Shown: positions 22,140-33,600 of the stretch, piece after piece | Numbering within the stretch: the stretch's first letter is position 1 | How the letters are laid out: every line of letters starts with the position of its first letter | Assembly: GCA_007026445.1 (NCBI GenBank) | Contig: VDMD01000032.1 | Location: forward strand, 124,001-188,000 | Source: Schizophyllum amplum | Lineage: Eukaryota; Basidiomycota; Agaricomycetes; Agaricales; Schizophyllaceae | Length of the DNA stretch: 64,000 bases | Direction of reading: 5' to 3' | Translations under genes and position numbers: made by a program | The notes under the pieces: generated by a model | Databases searched by the model: none | What the model was told of the DNA's origin: nothing | The model's input: the letters and a program-made list of their open reading frames with translations, nothing else

Positions 22140-23728
22140 CCACAAAAGGAGGGATGGGCGCTAGACACCTATCAAAATTCATGCCGGTTCAACGTCCTAT
22201 CACATCACGTGAGCGAGAGACCACGGCCAAAGAGAAGGAATCACGCACAAGCACCGTGCGCGGGACCTTCGAGCAGGGTGCTGCAAGCGAGGTGGGTCCA
22301 TCTACGCAGCGGGACACACGTCTCAGCAACGCCGCCTCCGCCTCCAAGGCGACAAACGCGCAGCGCGATTAGACTCTTGCCTGCTGCACCTGTACTACCC
22401 CCGGCGGCCGCAGCTACGTCGCGACTTCCTGGCAGCTCTTCAACGTCCGGTGCATCTACGAGCGTCCGCGGCGCCCCCGAGCCTCGGACTAGCGACGAGC
22501 ACGTCCAGCGCGACCCCGCGCCCAGGCGCTCGCGGAAGGGGAAGGCGCCCGCCCAGTCATACGAGCTCGATGACCAGCTCGACATCCTCCCTGTGCCGGA
22601 CTGCGATGCTCCCACCTGCCGCTGCTCCTCTCCGGTACCCCAAACCACCAAAAAGACCCGCGCGCCGAAAAAGTCCGCCGCCTCGTGCGCAGCGTGCAAC
22701 GGCCCGTCCACATCCAACGCGGTCCACACCTGCAAGCGCGAGAAGCGGCCCCGCGCTCCCAAAACGCACAACTACGGGCCCCGCGAGCGGATCGACGCCC
22801 TGCGCGACGACGAGTGCATAAAGGCCTTCGGGCCCCACCACGTCATCTGCGCCGGCTGCAACAAGCGCATTGCGACGGAGCATCGGAAGGATTGGGGCAA
22901 CGCCGTCCTGGCGGACAGGCATACCCACCAGCGATGCGACTGGACGAGGAGCTGGCTGAACCCGGACGCGTACGAGAACCCGAAGCCAATGCCGACTGCG
23001 GAGGAGCGGGCGGCGCATGCGGCGGGGCGGCAGGCGTCGTGGGAGAGGGCTGTGAGTGTTTTGGTTTCTTGAGGTGGGGTGAGGGTGAGGGATGCTGACG
23101 TCCGCGTAGCAGGAGTGGATGAACCACAACGACTCGCGCTCGGTCGGATGCCAATGCGAGGCGGTCGGGCATGCCGAGGAGCGCGTCCGCAACACGAGGG
23201 CCCGCCCTTGCGGCAAGTCGGTGCTGATTGAGAAGGTCAAGACGGTCGAGGAGACTGACAAGGTTGAGGAGGAAAAGGTTGAGGAGGAGTCCGACGTCGA
23301 GGAGGCCAAGGAGGAGATGGAGGAGGTCGAGAAGGAGGTCGAGGAGGTCGACACACCCTCTCTCTTGTCTTCTAGGCAGGCCTCAGTGGGGGGCACGATC
23401 GACGACGCCGACGAAATCCCAGAGACCCCGCAGGTGTGTTGATGTTCAGTCTACTGCCTCCGATGTTGACGTATTTTCAGATAGAGCCGTCAATTTTCGA
23501 CGCAGAGATTGCGGCCTATGTGAGAAGCGAGAGGTACCGGTCTCTCGAAGCGAGCAGGACCGCCAGTGAGGTCGAGAACCGCCCGACGGGCCCGCGCTTC
23601 GGTGGTAAGTCTGCCTTGTTCGTTAGTATGAGCAGTGACTTATCAGACTTGTAGAAGGGAAGATCTACCGTGGTTACTATGTCCCGGCGCCCGAGGACGA
23701 AGAGGACGACGCCGCCGACGACGCTTAG
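22128..23728 (+). CDS. Chimeric element/zinc-finger protein, copy C, open reading frame
   Basis: Exons 22,128-23,051, 23,113-23,433, 23,481-23,604 and 23,655-23,728 give 480 residues with all phases consistent. The ATG and about 28 codons lie in the element. The next ~45 codons read the ancestral zinc-finger gene in a shifted frame; from P-P-P-P-R-R-Q-T-R-S-A the frame agrees with the complete gene at 55.6 kb. It has a possible extra knuckle (CxxC...HxC near residues 197-212), a Lys/Arg-rich stretch, then a main knuckle Cys241/Cys244...His265...Cys270, an acidic Glu/Val-rich repeat and an Asp/Glu tail. Exon 2 is 321 nt against 312 in copy A and 261 in the complete gene, so the Glu-rich repeat varies in frame. 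Nuclear location is suggested by basic clusters. Upstream ATGs exist after the TATA box, so translation from this start is inferred. Confidence 0.5.
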
Positions 23729-24290
23729 AGCGAGGACGCGCGATGCGTTCGTCATGACTGACTTTTGTTTCTATTCGCTCTCTGTACTTCGAGTTTGTGA
23801 ATCATAGGCTTACTCTGGTGAATCTGAACATGCATGAGCGATGAATATTGAATAACTGTTGGATTCCTGGACCTGGTGGCGGTTCAGGCGAAGGTGCGAA
23901 TGTCGATCGGCTTCTTGTTCTCTGCCATCATGATCTACTGAGTCTGCTCCTCGCCTATTGTTTCTTTCTCAGCTTCCAACGACATTCGTACCATCTTGGG
24001 TATCCGTAATGAACATACTTCTCCCCTTTGATGTGCATTCCATGCCAAATCCGATGGAGACGTCGTTTCTTCAAACCAGGTACCTGGATCTCCAACTTCA
24101 TTTTGAAGCATCACTTCTGTTGTTTACTGAGCACTGGAGGTCGACAATGTACGTAGCAACTTCATCTACATCTGCGCCGGCTGACACGAACTCGCAGATG
24201 TCAAGTCCATGTCCCTGGACGACCTCTCCCAGGTCGTCTGAGTCTCACAAGACCTCCTCCTCCGTCTACTCATACCGCTCTCCTTCCATA
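23729..24290. other. 3' flank of zinc-finger copy C, end of array
   Basis: Diverged version of 904-1,480. Similarity fades near 24,290 and the element does not follow, so this is the array's right edge. Confidence 0.6.
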
Positions 24291-26371
24291 CGGTTTCCGC
24301 CCTCATCCCTCCCCTAATCACAATCACCCTCACGCTGCCCTGCGGATCTGGCTACCATACTCTGTTTACCTTCATACGCTCGCGTTATCGTATGTTCATG
24401 TCCTCATCTTTCTTCAGTCACGGCCATGCCCTTCTCCACGCGATCCCCTCTGCGTCATCTTCTCCCCGCCCGATGGTCTCTCATGTTCGACTGTGGTACT
24501 TACGAGCAGAGCCCAACCTGGAAGTTGGCTCGCCCCCTCCGTCAGTGTCGGACCTCAGGCCAGCCGCCATCATATTCACAGTCATGGTAGAACCCAATGC
24601 GACGAGGAACCCATGTATAAGCAATGTACCAGCGCATATCATACACTCGTGCAATGTTACAAACATCCCTGAATGCTTTTCGGCCACCGTGGCCAACCGT
24701 CACGCGACGTACACAAACATCTGAATCCCAAGGGACCCGAGAGCGGCTCACCGACCGTACACGACCTGTAAGGATGGGTATCCGTCAGCCGTCGGGACAC
24801 GTTCCGCACCAGCGGCAAGCCTCACCTCATCGTCCTACTTGTCCGTGAGGTCCCAAATGCGTTTCTCGCCGAGCCCCGCGCGAGCCTGCCGTCGTCCTTT
24901 CCCTCGACGCATGCCGCGTACTTCTTCTACATGGATAGGTCGCGTATGTTCCGCCTCTGCGGCTTGCCATACTTACTCGATGCGTCCCTCGGCCTGTTGA
25001 GCGTCGCCCTGACGAAGATCTGTGCGCTGAAGAGGGCATCAGTCCGAATCCGTACAAGCTATGTATATGATGAGGGAGATTTGTGCGAGGAAGTTCGCAT
25101 ACACCGTAGGCGGGGCAAGGATGCCCATGCACGTCCTGATGCCCTTGTTGTATCGAGGGCGTCCACTTCTCCGAAGGGCGAGGGAGCGATGATGTAGCTT
25201 GCGTCCACGGCCATGGTGAAGGCATCTGGGACATGATCAGCGGGATCGTATCGTGTAGGGATGTGAGGAAGTTGTAGGCATGCAGCCGCACGCGGTGTCG
25301 CTTTGGCCAATGACTGGTGCAGATGGTCAGCGTCCAGTCCAGTGCGTGGTGCTAATCCACGGGATTCAGACACTCACATGAAGAAGGACCAGCCTCATGA
25401 GGACGACGAGCGCGGTGAGGCCCGGGTCTTGAAGCTTGAGTAACCGGCGTATGAGAAGGACGCGACGACCAGGCCAACGGCGGGCAACCTCCCAGTAGTT
25501 GTCGAAGCTGATACCGCCCGGGCTGTCAGGAGTGACGTCTTGACGCTGTGCTCGTCGTCAGCGACTTCCGGCTACCAGCAAGAGCAAACAGATGTGGACT
25601 TACTTGACGTTCTGCGTCGCGCATCGAAAGAACAACCAGATCTTCGTGACTCGACGAGGTACTATTTGTGAGCGTGTCCGCGTAGGAACGCTCACCACGG
25701 AAGTGTCCAAAACAGACGCAAGTAGACGTCGGCCACAGCCGTGCGCTCATGGCGAGGAACTCGACGCAGAAAACAACACCATCCTGAACATTGACCTGCT
25801 ACGCATACACAGTAACGCCCGCGTACATACAAAAACCAACAAGCAACATACATATGTACGACCCCTGGTAAGGAATTCGCGCCACACCAGATGCCTCCGG
25901 CCGCCACTAGGACTAGCGCGGACTCCAGCTGGGGCCGCTCGTTCGCTCTTGAACCCGCGGTAGACTCCTGCGAGAAGGCGCGCCGTCGCCGACCATTGCA
26001 GAGCCAGTCGTGAGACCCGCGGAGCAAAGCCAGCGAACGGTCACAATATATCACAGGGGGACAATAGAGCGAGCCCGGAATGAGTGAAGAGAAACGCGAT
26101 CAGGAAATTTTTTCGCGCCTTAGGTGGTCTTTGTTTGGCTGCGGCGGGATGCGCAAAGATGGAGCACGTGAGGAGCGGCACGGCACTCACGTGCGCGCAT
26201 GTTGAAGCGCCTGCGCGTCGCGCGAGCTCTCCTAGGCTGCGGTACAGTCTAGTGCGTGATTGGGGTCCTACAGTGAGATTTTGTATCCCTGAGTTCGGTC
26301 CAGAGCATATCATGATACTCTACTGGTGGGATTAACAGGCCTGAGGTAATGAAGAGTGATACATCTAGTAC
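24291..26371. other. Decayed region with inverted counterparts on the right side
   Basis: No intact gene. On minus, 25,500 to about 25,378 reads like one exon (N-Y-W-E-V-A-R-R-W-P-G-R-R-V-L-L-I-R-R then a hydrophobic run) ending at a GTGAGTGT donor, with an acceptor GCACCAG near 25,316. The acceptor region has a counterpart at 49,490-49,530 on plus. About 24,490-24,620 (minus; a hydrophobic stretch ending M-M-A-A-G-L-R-S-D) resembles 54,330-54,420 on plus. These may be remnants of a membrane-protein gene that was part of the inverted duplication. I could not name the family. Confidence 0.35.
25775..26165 (-). repeat. Inverted repeat Y, left copy (partner 48,600-48,990)
   Basis: About 390 bp matching 48,600-48,990 in opposite orientation at high identity, including the segments CAAGTCGTGAG/CTCTGCAATGGTC and GGGACAATAGAGCGAGCCC on their respective strands. 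No terminal inverted repeats or protein were recognised. It could be a short transposable element or a remnant of the inverted duplication. Its order relative to the F-box genes differs between the two arms. Confidence 0.6.
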
Positions 26372-28053
26372 TCAGCCAGCTCGCCTGTGGGCCAAGGCAC
26401 TGGCGAGTGCATGTCGAAAGCCCGGTAACACTGCCTCGTAGTACACAGCATTGCTCGCCCACGTTTGTGCCTCCTTCTTCCGCAACACCGTAAGGATCTT
26501 GTTGACGAGATCCCACTGCGCCATTCTCTGCCTCATCACCTCCTCTTGGCCGGCAATGTGAAGATCGTCCACGTCCACGTCCACAGTACCCTTCTCGTAC
26601 TTCACCGTGTTGAGATTTGGAAACAGTGCCGAGAGGAAGAGGGCAACCGCCCATGGGTCCTCAATCGGCGCGTTACCGACGTCGAGGCCTGACAGGTTGA
26701 AGTGACGTTTCATCCGGTTCGAGTCGATGTTGGGGACCACGGCTGCGGCGAGAGGAAGCGAAAGATATGTGAGATCTTCACAACCCACGGCGAAGAAGCT
26801 CAGCGCGCTCAACGAGCAGAGTCGTCCGCTGCCGCCATGATAGACGTTCGTGCCGAGATCCAGGCGTTGTAGATGGGGCCACCATTGCACCATTTGCGCG
26901 AACTCGTCGTCGTTGATGTCGGTATGCTGGCCAGGACCGTACACTGCGACTCTCCGTAGGTTGGGGAAGTGCGCGAGGGGGGCCAGGTGCTCGAGACGTA
27001 TCGACCATCCGTCCGGATCGTTCATTCTCAAACTGATGTGAAGGTCGTGAAGATTGAGGGGCTCACAGTGCTCCTGCAAACAACCTAGCGTATGCAGGAG
27101 TTCCTCTGGAGAGCTGCCCGTGTTGGGCGTCACTGAGAACGTAGCGATCGGGCGCATGGTCCACGAGCGGAATATTGTAGCCATGACAGGTAACTGCAGA
27201 TAGCAGAGCGTGAGATGGACTAGCGAAGGGAAGGAGTTCTTGGGAAGAAGCAGGTTCTTTTGGGGGTCTCCGAAGCACCGAAGGCTCACTGAGGCGAGTG
27301 ACGGCAGCTGCGCTAGGACCGGGAGCACGGCAGTCAGCCCCAGTCGACCCAGGCCAAGCTCGACAACCGTCAGCGAGCGCCACCCGAAGACGGCACGGGC
27401 CAGGTCAGATGCGATCTCACTTGAGGTAGCTTCGACTTGCTCGATATCGCAGCCATACGATTCGAGTTCTGGACACGATGCAGCCACGTGCATAAAACCG
27501 ATACCTGGTGGCCATGGTCCTTCAACGCGTAGGACTCGCAACGACGACGTTATGAGCTGAAGTTGGAATTGAGAGCGCCTGAACTGCGGGTCAGCATACG
27601 TATTGAAGCTGAGGCTCCGCAGCCGAGGTAATAAAGTGGACGGTGGCGGGCAGTGGCACATGGATTGCGCAGCAGCTGTGGCGTATGTGGGGGCGTCGTA
27701 TTCTTGCAGTGATAGCACCTTTACTAGACTAGACCGCCTGAGAACTGGGTCCCAGTCAATTGGTGTGAGCGGTCTGGTCAAGTTCTAAGTCTGAGCTGTA
27801 AGAATGCGTCGGTGGAGGGAGGTGATTGACGCACGAAGGAGGCCTCAGAAGGCGACGCATCGGGCAGCAGGTACCAGGCGTCGGCAGGCATAAGACAAAG
27901 GAGCGGAACCAGATTCTCGAGGGTTTCCCAGAGATAGATGTTTGCTACGTCGCTCCAGTCGTGAGAGATGCGAGACAACTTGCTGAGCGCATCTCGCGAC
28001 AGTTCAGCACAGATGGCGTGGCGAACTTCAGGGATATATAATGCGCTCTGCAT
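26372..28053 (-). CDS. F-box-like/leucine-rich protein, gene 1 (left arm)
   Basis: Two exons, 28,053-27,835 and 27,784-26,372, joined in phase 0 through a 50-nt intron (GTGCGTCAAT...CTTAG), give 543 aa. The N-terminus (about residues 1-60) matches the basidiomycete F-box-like pattern: a short helix I-P-E-V-R-x-A-I-C-A-E-L, then S-R-x-S-H-D-W-S-D-x-A-N-x-Y-L-W and L-V-P-L-L-C-L-M-P. The rest is Leu-rich with spaced L-x-x-L segments, then an acidic patch, and ends with K-K-E-A-Q-T-W...Y-Y-E-A-V-L-P-G-F. Such proteins are thought to be substrate receptors of SCF-type ubiquitin ligases; the substrate is unknown. The exon structure is identical to its inverted paralogue at 52,504-54,083. Confidence 0.85.
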
Positions 28054-28304
28054 GTTGCCCAAGATATACGCAAATCTGACCCACTGGCGGTGGACGTTCT
28101 TAACGCGATGGTGAATGCAAGGGAGAGCCTGATTGACCAAACACAACCAAAGCGCCACTGCAAGCGGTCACGAACGACAGTGACGTGACGCGGGCGAATC
28201 GACACGGCCTTCAAGGCTTCAAGCTTTAAGTTCAGGTGCTTCGCCGTCGCCTGTAGCGATAGCTGACTTCTGGGCTATATGTATGTATCGGCTGAGAGAT
28301 CTGA

Positions 28305-30001
28305 CTATACAGCGAGCTGGCCTACGACACTAAACAAAGCATTGCCGAAGCCTGGCAACACCGATTCGTAGTACGCCAAACCGACGTCCCACGTCTGGAA
28401 CTCCTTCTTCCGCATCATCGGCACCGACCGACTGACTACATTCCATCTACGAAGCCTCTCCTCCGATTCCCTCCTCCGGCTTCTCACAACGGCGTCGTCG
28501 TCGTCTGAGTCGGGCTCGTAATCCTCGTAAACCACAGACTGCAGCTCTGGAAAAACCGCCGATAGAAAAAGTGCGACCGCCGTTTCATCGTCGATAGGTG
28601 CCTCTCCAACGCCAAGACACATCAGGCTGTGGTGACGAAGGTTGAACAGATCGATTGACGGTTCAACGGACGGGACAATGGCGGCGGTGATAGGTAGCGT
28701 GAGCTGCGACAGATCAGGACAGTGCATGGCGAAGGGTACAAGCGCCATCAGTGTGCAAGGCCGGCGGTCGCTGTGGCGAATGTGCGTGACAATCGAGAGA
28801 CTCTCCAGTCTGGGCCACCATCGCGCGAGTTGCGCGTAAGCGGCATCGTCTAAATCGGATTCCGCCGGTCCACATATATTGACATTCACCAAGTTCGGAA
28901 AACGCGACAGAGGAGTAAGGTGGTCGAACTGCAGTAGCCATCCGTCAAGAATCCACCCTTGGTAGTCGATGGTGAGCTCGACGAGTTCGTGCGGTTCGCA
29001 GTGCTCCTGTATGCAGCGAATCGTGTGCAGACAATCCGCCGAAGAGTCGGTCATACGGGGTTTTATGATCAGCGTTATGATGGCGCGCATACTCCAAGAA
29101 CACAGTATCGTGTCGGCGACGGAGAGCTTGAAGCCTTGTAGCGTGAGGCGCTGTAGCGAGGGAAAGGACTCGGCAGGCAGGATGAACCTGGCTTGGGAGT
29201 TGTTGAGGGAGTTACAACGAAGGGTTAGGGAGGAGAGTGCCGGAAGCTGTGCAAGGGACGAGAGTACAAAGGCCAGCGCCCGCGTTCCAAGTTCAAGGAT
29301 GACGCTTGCCAGTGTGCGCCACCTGAGTAGAGCATCCCCAAGCTCCGAAGCACGCACGAGCGAGTGTCCGAGCCACGTGAAACTGAGCCATTCCAATGCC
29401 GGACATGCTGGAGCGATGTGCGCGAAATTGATGGAACTCGGCCATCGTACTCCAACTTCCAATGTCGTTACTGCCGAGATGAGGGGGACGTCGAAGAAGA
29501 TACCCCACCGATATTCATCGGGGTTCATTCCAAGAGAGAGGCACCACAAGCGAGGCAGCAAGGTGGAGGGTGGCGGACACAGACGTATAGCTTCCATGAC
29601 GCGTTCGTCGGCACGAGGAACTTCGCTGTAGTCTCTGTAGTGGTCCAGGTGAAAGATTTTGACCAAACGGGACCGCTTGAGAACAGGAACCCAGTCAAGC
29701 GGAGTAAGCGGTCTAGTGAACCGCTGGTAGAAACCCGCTAAGTATATATTTCGATGGGGGTCGTAAAATCACGTACCAAAACGCGCGCTGGTCTGCCCGG
29801 CGTATTGTCCATAACGCGCCAGGCATCGGTGGGCATCAATTGCAGAAGAGGGACGAGGCTTTTGAGTGTCCTCCAGAGGAATGTGTTCGCTACGTCGGAC
29901 CAATCCCGCGAGACCTGGGACAGCATTTTGAGCGCAGTCATGGTATCAACCTCGGCGCAAATTGTGGCACGAATTTCAGCGATGTCCAGTGCGCGGTCCA
30001 T
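28305..30001 (-). CDS. F-box-like/leucine-rich protein, gene 2 (left arm)
   Basis: Exons 30,001-29,777 (75 codons) and 29,723-28,305 (473 codons with stop), phase 0, give 547 aa. The donor is GTACGTGAT and the acceptor TTCTACCAG. The N-terminal F-box-like part reads M-D-R-A-L-D-I-A-E-I-R-A-T-I-C-A-E. The second exon opens with R-F-T-R-P-L-T-P-L-D-W-V-P-V-L-K-R, shared in form with gene 1. The C-terminus keeps K-K-E-F-Q-T-W...Y-Y-E-S-V-L-P-G-F. It is tandem with gene 1, 252 bp upstream of it on the same strand, and clearly paralogous. The inverted paralogue at 50,571-52,267 has exactly the same exon lengths. Role inferred as a ubiquitin-ligase adaptor. Confidence 0.85.
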
Positions 30002-30608
30002 ATCGATATCGAGGTCGATGCACCGGGCAATACTATTCGTCACCCAGTGTATAAACATTCGTTGAGATCAGCCCATCAATATTGACACACTGTCCAATCG
30101 ACCTCTTGTGGTTGGAAAATCTCGTTAAAAAGACGGATCTGTATATAATTATGTACGCTGAATACGATGGTGAAGACCGCTTCTTCATAGCTGAAAGTGG
30201 TGGCGAGCTGCTCGTCCAGAGGCTCGAGAGATACATTGATGCCACTGATGGCATCAATCCTTCGTTTCCTGCTCGTCGAGGCTGCCTCTCAACAACAACT
30301 GCAGCCATGCTCAAGCGGTGTTCACCATCGTGTTCGGGGTACATAAAAACGTATACTTAGGGTTTTTCAGCGAGATTTTCCGACCACCAGAGGGCGTTTG
30401 GACAGTGTGTCAATATCCGCAACGAATATTTATACACTGGGTGACGAATAGTACTGTGGGGGAAGAGAGCAGGTTGACGACTGATCGGTGATCGAATAAC
30501 ATTGCGTGTGCAAATAGACCAAAACACGAGGTCCACCTTCAAGTTCGACCTCCCGATGTATCCCATCCGCCTACTACATATTCAGCTACCTACTACATAT
30601 TTAGTTAC
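30002..30608. other. Intergenic region between F-box gene 2 and DHTKD1
   Basis: About 600 bp between the start of F-box gene 2 and the DHTKD1 stop. It includes two related segments (about 30,040-30,100 and 30,400-30,450, partly inverted, both with ATACTTAG or GTATAAACATTCG-like pieces), suggesting a small local inverted duplication. No gene seen. Confidence 0.4.
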
Positions 30609-33600
30609 CTACTGTAGCGCCCGCCTTATAACTTCCGCCTGCTGCGCCTTGTACAGCGTCCCCAGCCCAGGCGCCGGTATCGCACTCGGACCGCGTCCAA
30701 CATATTCGAGTTCCGCCCCTTCAGGTAAGACGCCCGTCCCGATGACGCGCGCCACCACATGTCCCCACGCACCCTGATTGCGAGGTTCCTCCTGTACGTA
30801 GACAAAGCGCTTCGCTCGCGTGTATTGCCGAAGCACGGAGCGCAACCGTGCAAACGGGAAGGGACAGAGCTCCTCAAGACGGACAATCGCAGTCGTATCC
30901 CCTGCCGCCCTCGCCTTGACCAACTCGTAGTACAGCTTGCCTGAAATGATCAAGACACGGTCGACTGTCGATGGATCCGAGATGGATGGATCGGCCAGGA
31001 CGGGCTCGAACGCAGTGCCGGGTGCCATGTCACCGAGGGTGGAAGAGGCAGCCTGTAGTTCAACGTTATCAGCACGATAGTGATGACAGCACAATGTGAC
31101 GAGCATCAAGTTCAAGAGGAGTCGGGCGGTCCTTGTCAAGCGACGTAAAAGGCGAAGATGAGGGTTTCCCCGCCGTGTAAGCAAGGCCACTCACCGGCAA
31201 TCGCAACAGACCCTTCGGCGCTGCCACTATCAACGGCTTTCGGAAGTTGCGTATCATTTGCCGTCGTAAGAGGTGGAAGTATTGCGCAGGCGTGGTCGGA
31301 AACGTGACATGCATGTTAACGTCCGGCTCCGTCTCTTGGAAGATGTACGGATCATTGGTGAGCTGTAGCAGAAGCATCAGTATACAGCGCACTCCGGACA
31401 TATTGAAGAGCTGAGACGAAACGTACTTGCAGCATCCTCTCAATGCGCGACGAAGAATGCTCAGGCCCTGCCCCGTCGAGACCATGTGGCAACAAAAGCA
31501 CGATACCACTCTGCCGTAGCCATTTCGCTGGAGGGAAGCCTTAGTACATGGCGCAACAGTAACACAAGGCGCATGAGGCGGCAGATATCCACTGGGTAAC
31601 CAACGCGCGCGGAACCAGCGAGCGTCCAATCCGACAAAGGAGAACTGCCAGATCGCAGCACAGACAACGCGTACGCACTTTCTGCCGACGTGATGAACGT
31701 ATCGACGATAACTTGAGCACCATTGAAGAAGTCGCCAAACTGTTGAGCGAGATCCTATGAGCATGCTGCCTGGCGAGATTGATTCTCGCCCTAACCTGCG
31801 CCTCCCAGATTGGCAAGAGCGACGGACGTTCCCAGCTCGCACCATACTCGAACTATATGATTGATGTCAGCAGCTGCCAAAACACAACGGTCGAGCGGAC
31901 GCACGCCAAGTACCGCCATCTCGCTCAGCGAGCCTGAGGGTGGAGATCGTCAGCCATTTGTATGTGCTACTCGGCCGAGCACAAGGATACGATAGATATA
32001 CTTACTGTTCGCCAACTCCAACCGCCCAGCAGATCCCTGCGCCTCCATCCAATCGTTGAGCGGCACAGCAACCTGTTCCGTTTGCTGATCCACAAGCATC
32101 GCATGCCGCTGGCTGAACGTGCCACGCCCGACATCCTGCCCCGAGATCCGCACATCGTTACCATCGCGAAGAAGCGTACCGAAAGCCATCGCCTAGCAAA
32201 ACAGTCAGCAAAAGGGCCGCAGCTTGTAAGCGTCCATCACCCGTACCTCCGCCGTCGCCCAGTCCAAGCTCTTGCCCGCCTCGATGGCCTGCAGCCGGTG
32301 CTTGATATGCCGACGGAGCTTGTCATGAAGCGCCTATAGAAGTATAAGCAGAGCACAATGTAAAGCGAGTCGATAAGGCCGACTCACAAACCCTTCCGGC
32401 ACCGCCACGCTCGCCCTGCCAATCTCAGCCAGCGTGCGCTCGTCGACGCCCGTGTCGGGTGCGCGGATCGCGTCGCTCGATGCTGGCCAGACCATCGACT
32501 CCCACCCAGGCGGTGCCTTCCATTCCGGCTTGTATGCGGGCTCTCCCGTCGTGGAGTCTCGAGCGCCCTCTCGCGCAAGCTCGGCCTCGAGCTCGGCCCT
32601 GTAGGTCGTGCGTTCTTGCTCAGCTTCCGCTGCGGTGAGCTTGCCGTCCTCCTGCAACATATCGTCAGTCGTGAGCGAGCACGTGTCCAGGTGCCGCGCA
32701 ACTCACCACGAGACGCGCCGCATATAATTGTGGCACCGACTGCCGCGCGCGTATCTGCGCGTACATCTTCGGGCTGGTGAGGTCCGGGACATCGAGTTCA
32801 TTATGACTGTAGAAGGCATCAGCGACAGAAGAAACGCAGTAGGACAGGTCTGCGGATATGCCAGACATGCGCGCCGCAATCCGATGACCAGGTGAAGCAA
32901 GCAGACTCACCCCCATCGCCGGTACACGAGCAGATCCACAATCACGTCCTTTGAAGACAAATAAGTATACGTCTCTCATTGACTCTCGGTACCAAAAGGG
33001 CCTACCTTCCGGAAGCGATCCCGATAAGCGAAGGCGACCTCCATCGCGCGTTCAACATCTGGCATAAAGTCGTCAGCGTCTCTGCCGCCCTTTCCGGTCT
33101 CTATACAAGAGAGGAAGCGATATACATGGCCGTCGAAGCGATATGCATAGCCGTGGAAGCGATATACATAGCCGTGGAAGCGATATACATAGCCGTAGAA
33201 GCGATATACATAGCTGTGGCAGCCTAACGCACCTTCAGGGTAATCTCCGTTGACGTGAAGGACCGGCGCGCCGACCATCTTCCCAATGTCTGAGCAGTAC
33301 AACGATGACCGGGCACCATGGGCAGGGGTCGTGTAGCCGATGCTGTAGGCAAGAAGAATCAGTACACGTGCACGCCATCCGAAAACAGACGAAGCACGCA
33401 CTTGTTACTGCATTACAAGAACCCAACAAAAAAAAGCATGGCGAGAGAGAACGAAGGGCAGAAGCATCAGCACCCCATCCCGCCCTCACACCTAGATGCA
33501 ACACATACTTGACCACCAGATGCACGCTTCCACCAGTAGTGAAATGTGGCAAATTGCTCAGCCCAATGCCCTCCATCACGACACCCTGCCCCGTAAAGCT

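Larger units (their letters stand above)
12899..22211. mobile_element. Composite intron-module element, copy II
   Basis: Nearly identical to copy I at an offset of 11,418 falling to 11,404, the difference being small indels mainly in C-runs. All modules are present: minisatellite 13,256-13,400, minus-strand exon-intron modules 13,928-14,762, plus-strand TATA 18,785-18,792, hairpin modules 19,276-19,949, short repeated exons 20,174-20,964, outward TATA 21,888-21,895, small hydrophobic ORF 21,994-22,071 and terminal palindrome 22,095-22,139. This copy keeps open frames that are broken in copy I and is the better template for judging coding potential. Confidence 0.6.
1..24290. repeat. Tandem array, ~11.4 kb unit, about 2.1 units visible
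   Basis: The first bases of the window recur at 11,420 and 22,824, giving periods of 11,419 and 11,404 bp. Units 1 and 2 are almost identical. Most of the length difference lies in a C-rich minisatellite near 1,840-1,985. The third copy matches unit 2 up to about 23,257, then drops abruptly to a visibly diverged sequence and loses similarity near 24,290. Each unit joins a composite element to the 3' part of a zinc-finger gene. The array starts before the window, so copy number is unknown. Near-identity means recent duplication or homogenisation; an assembly artefact cannot be excluded. Confidence 0.93.
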
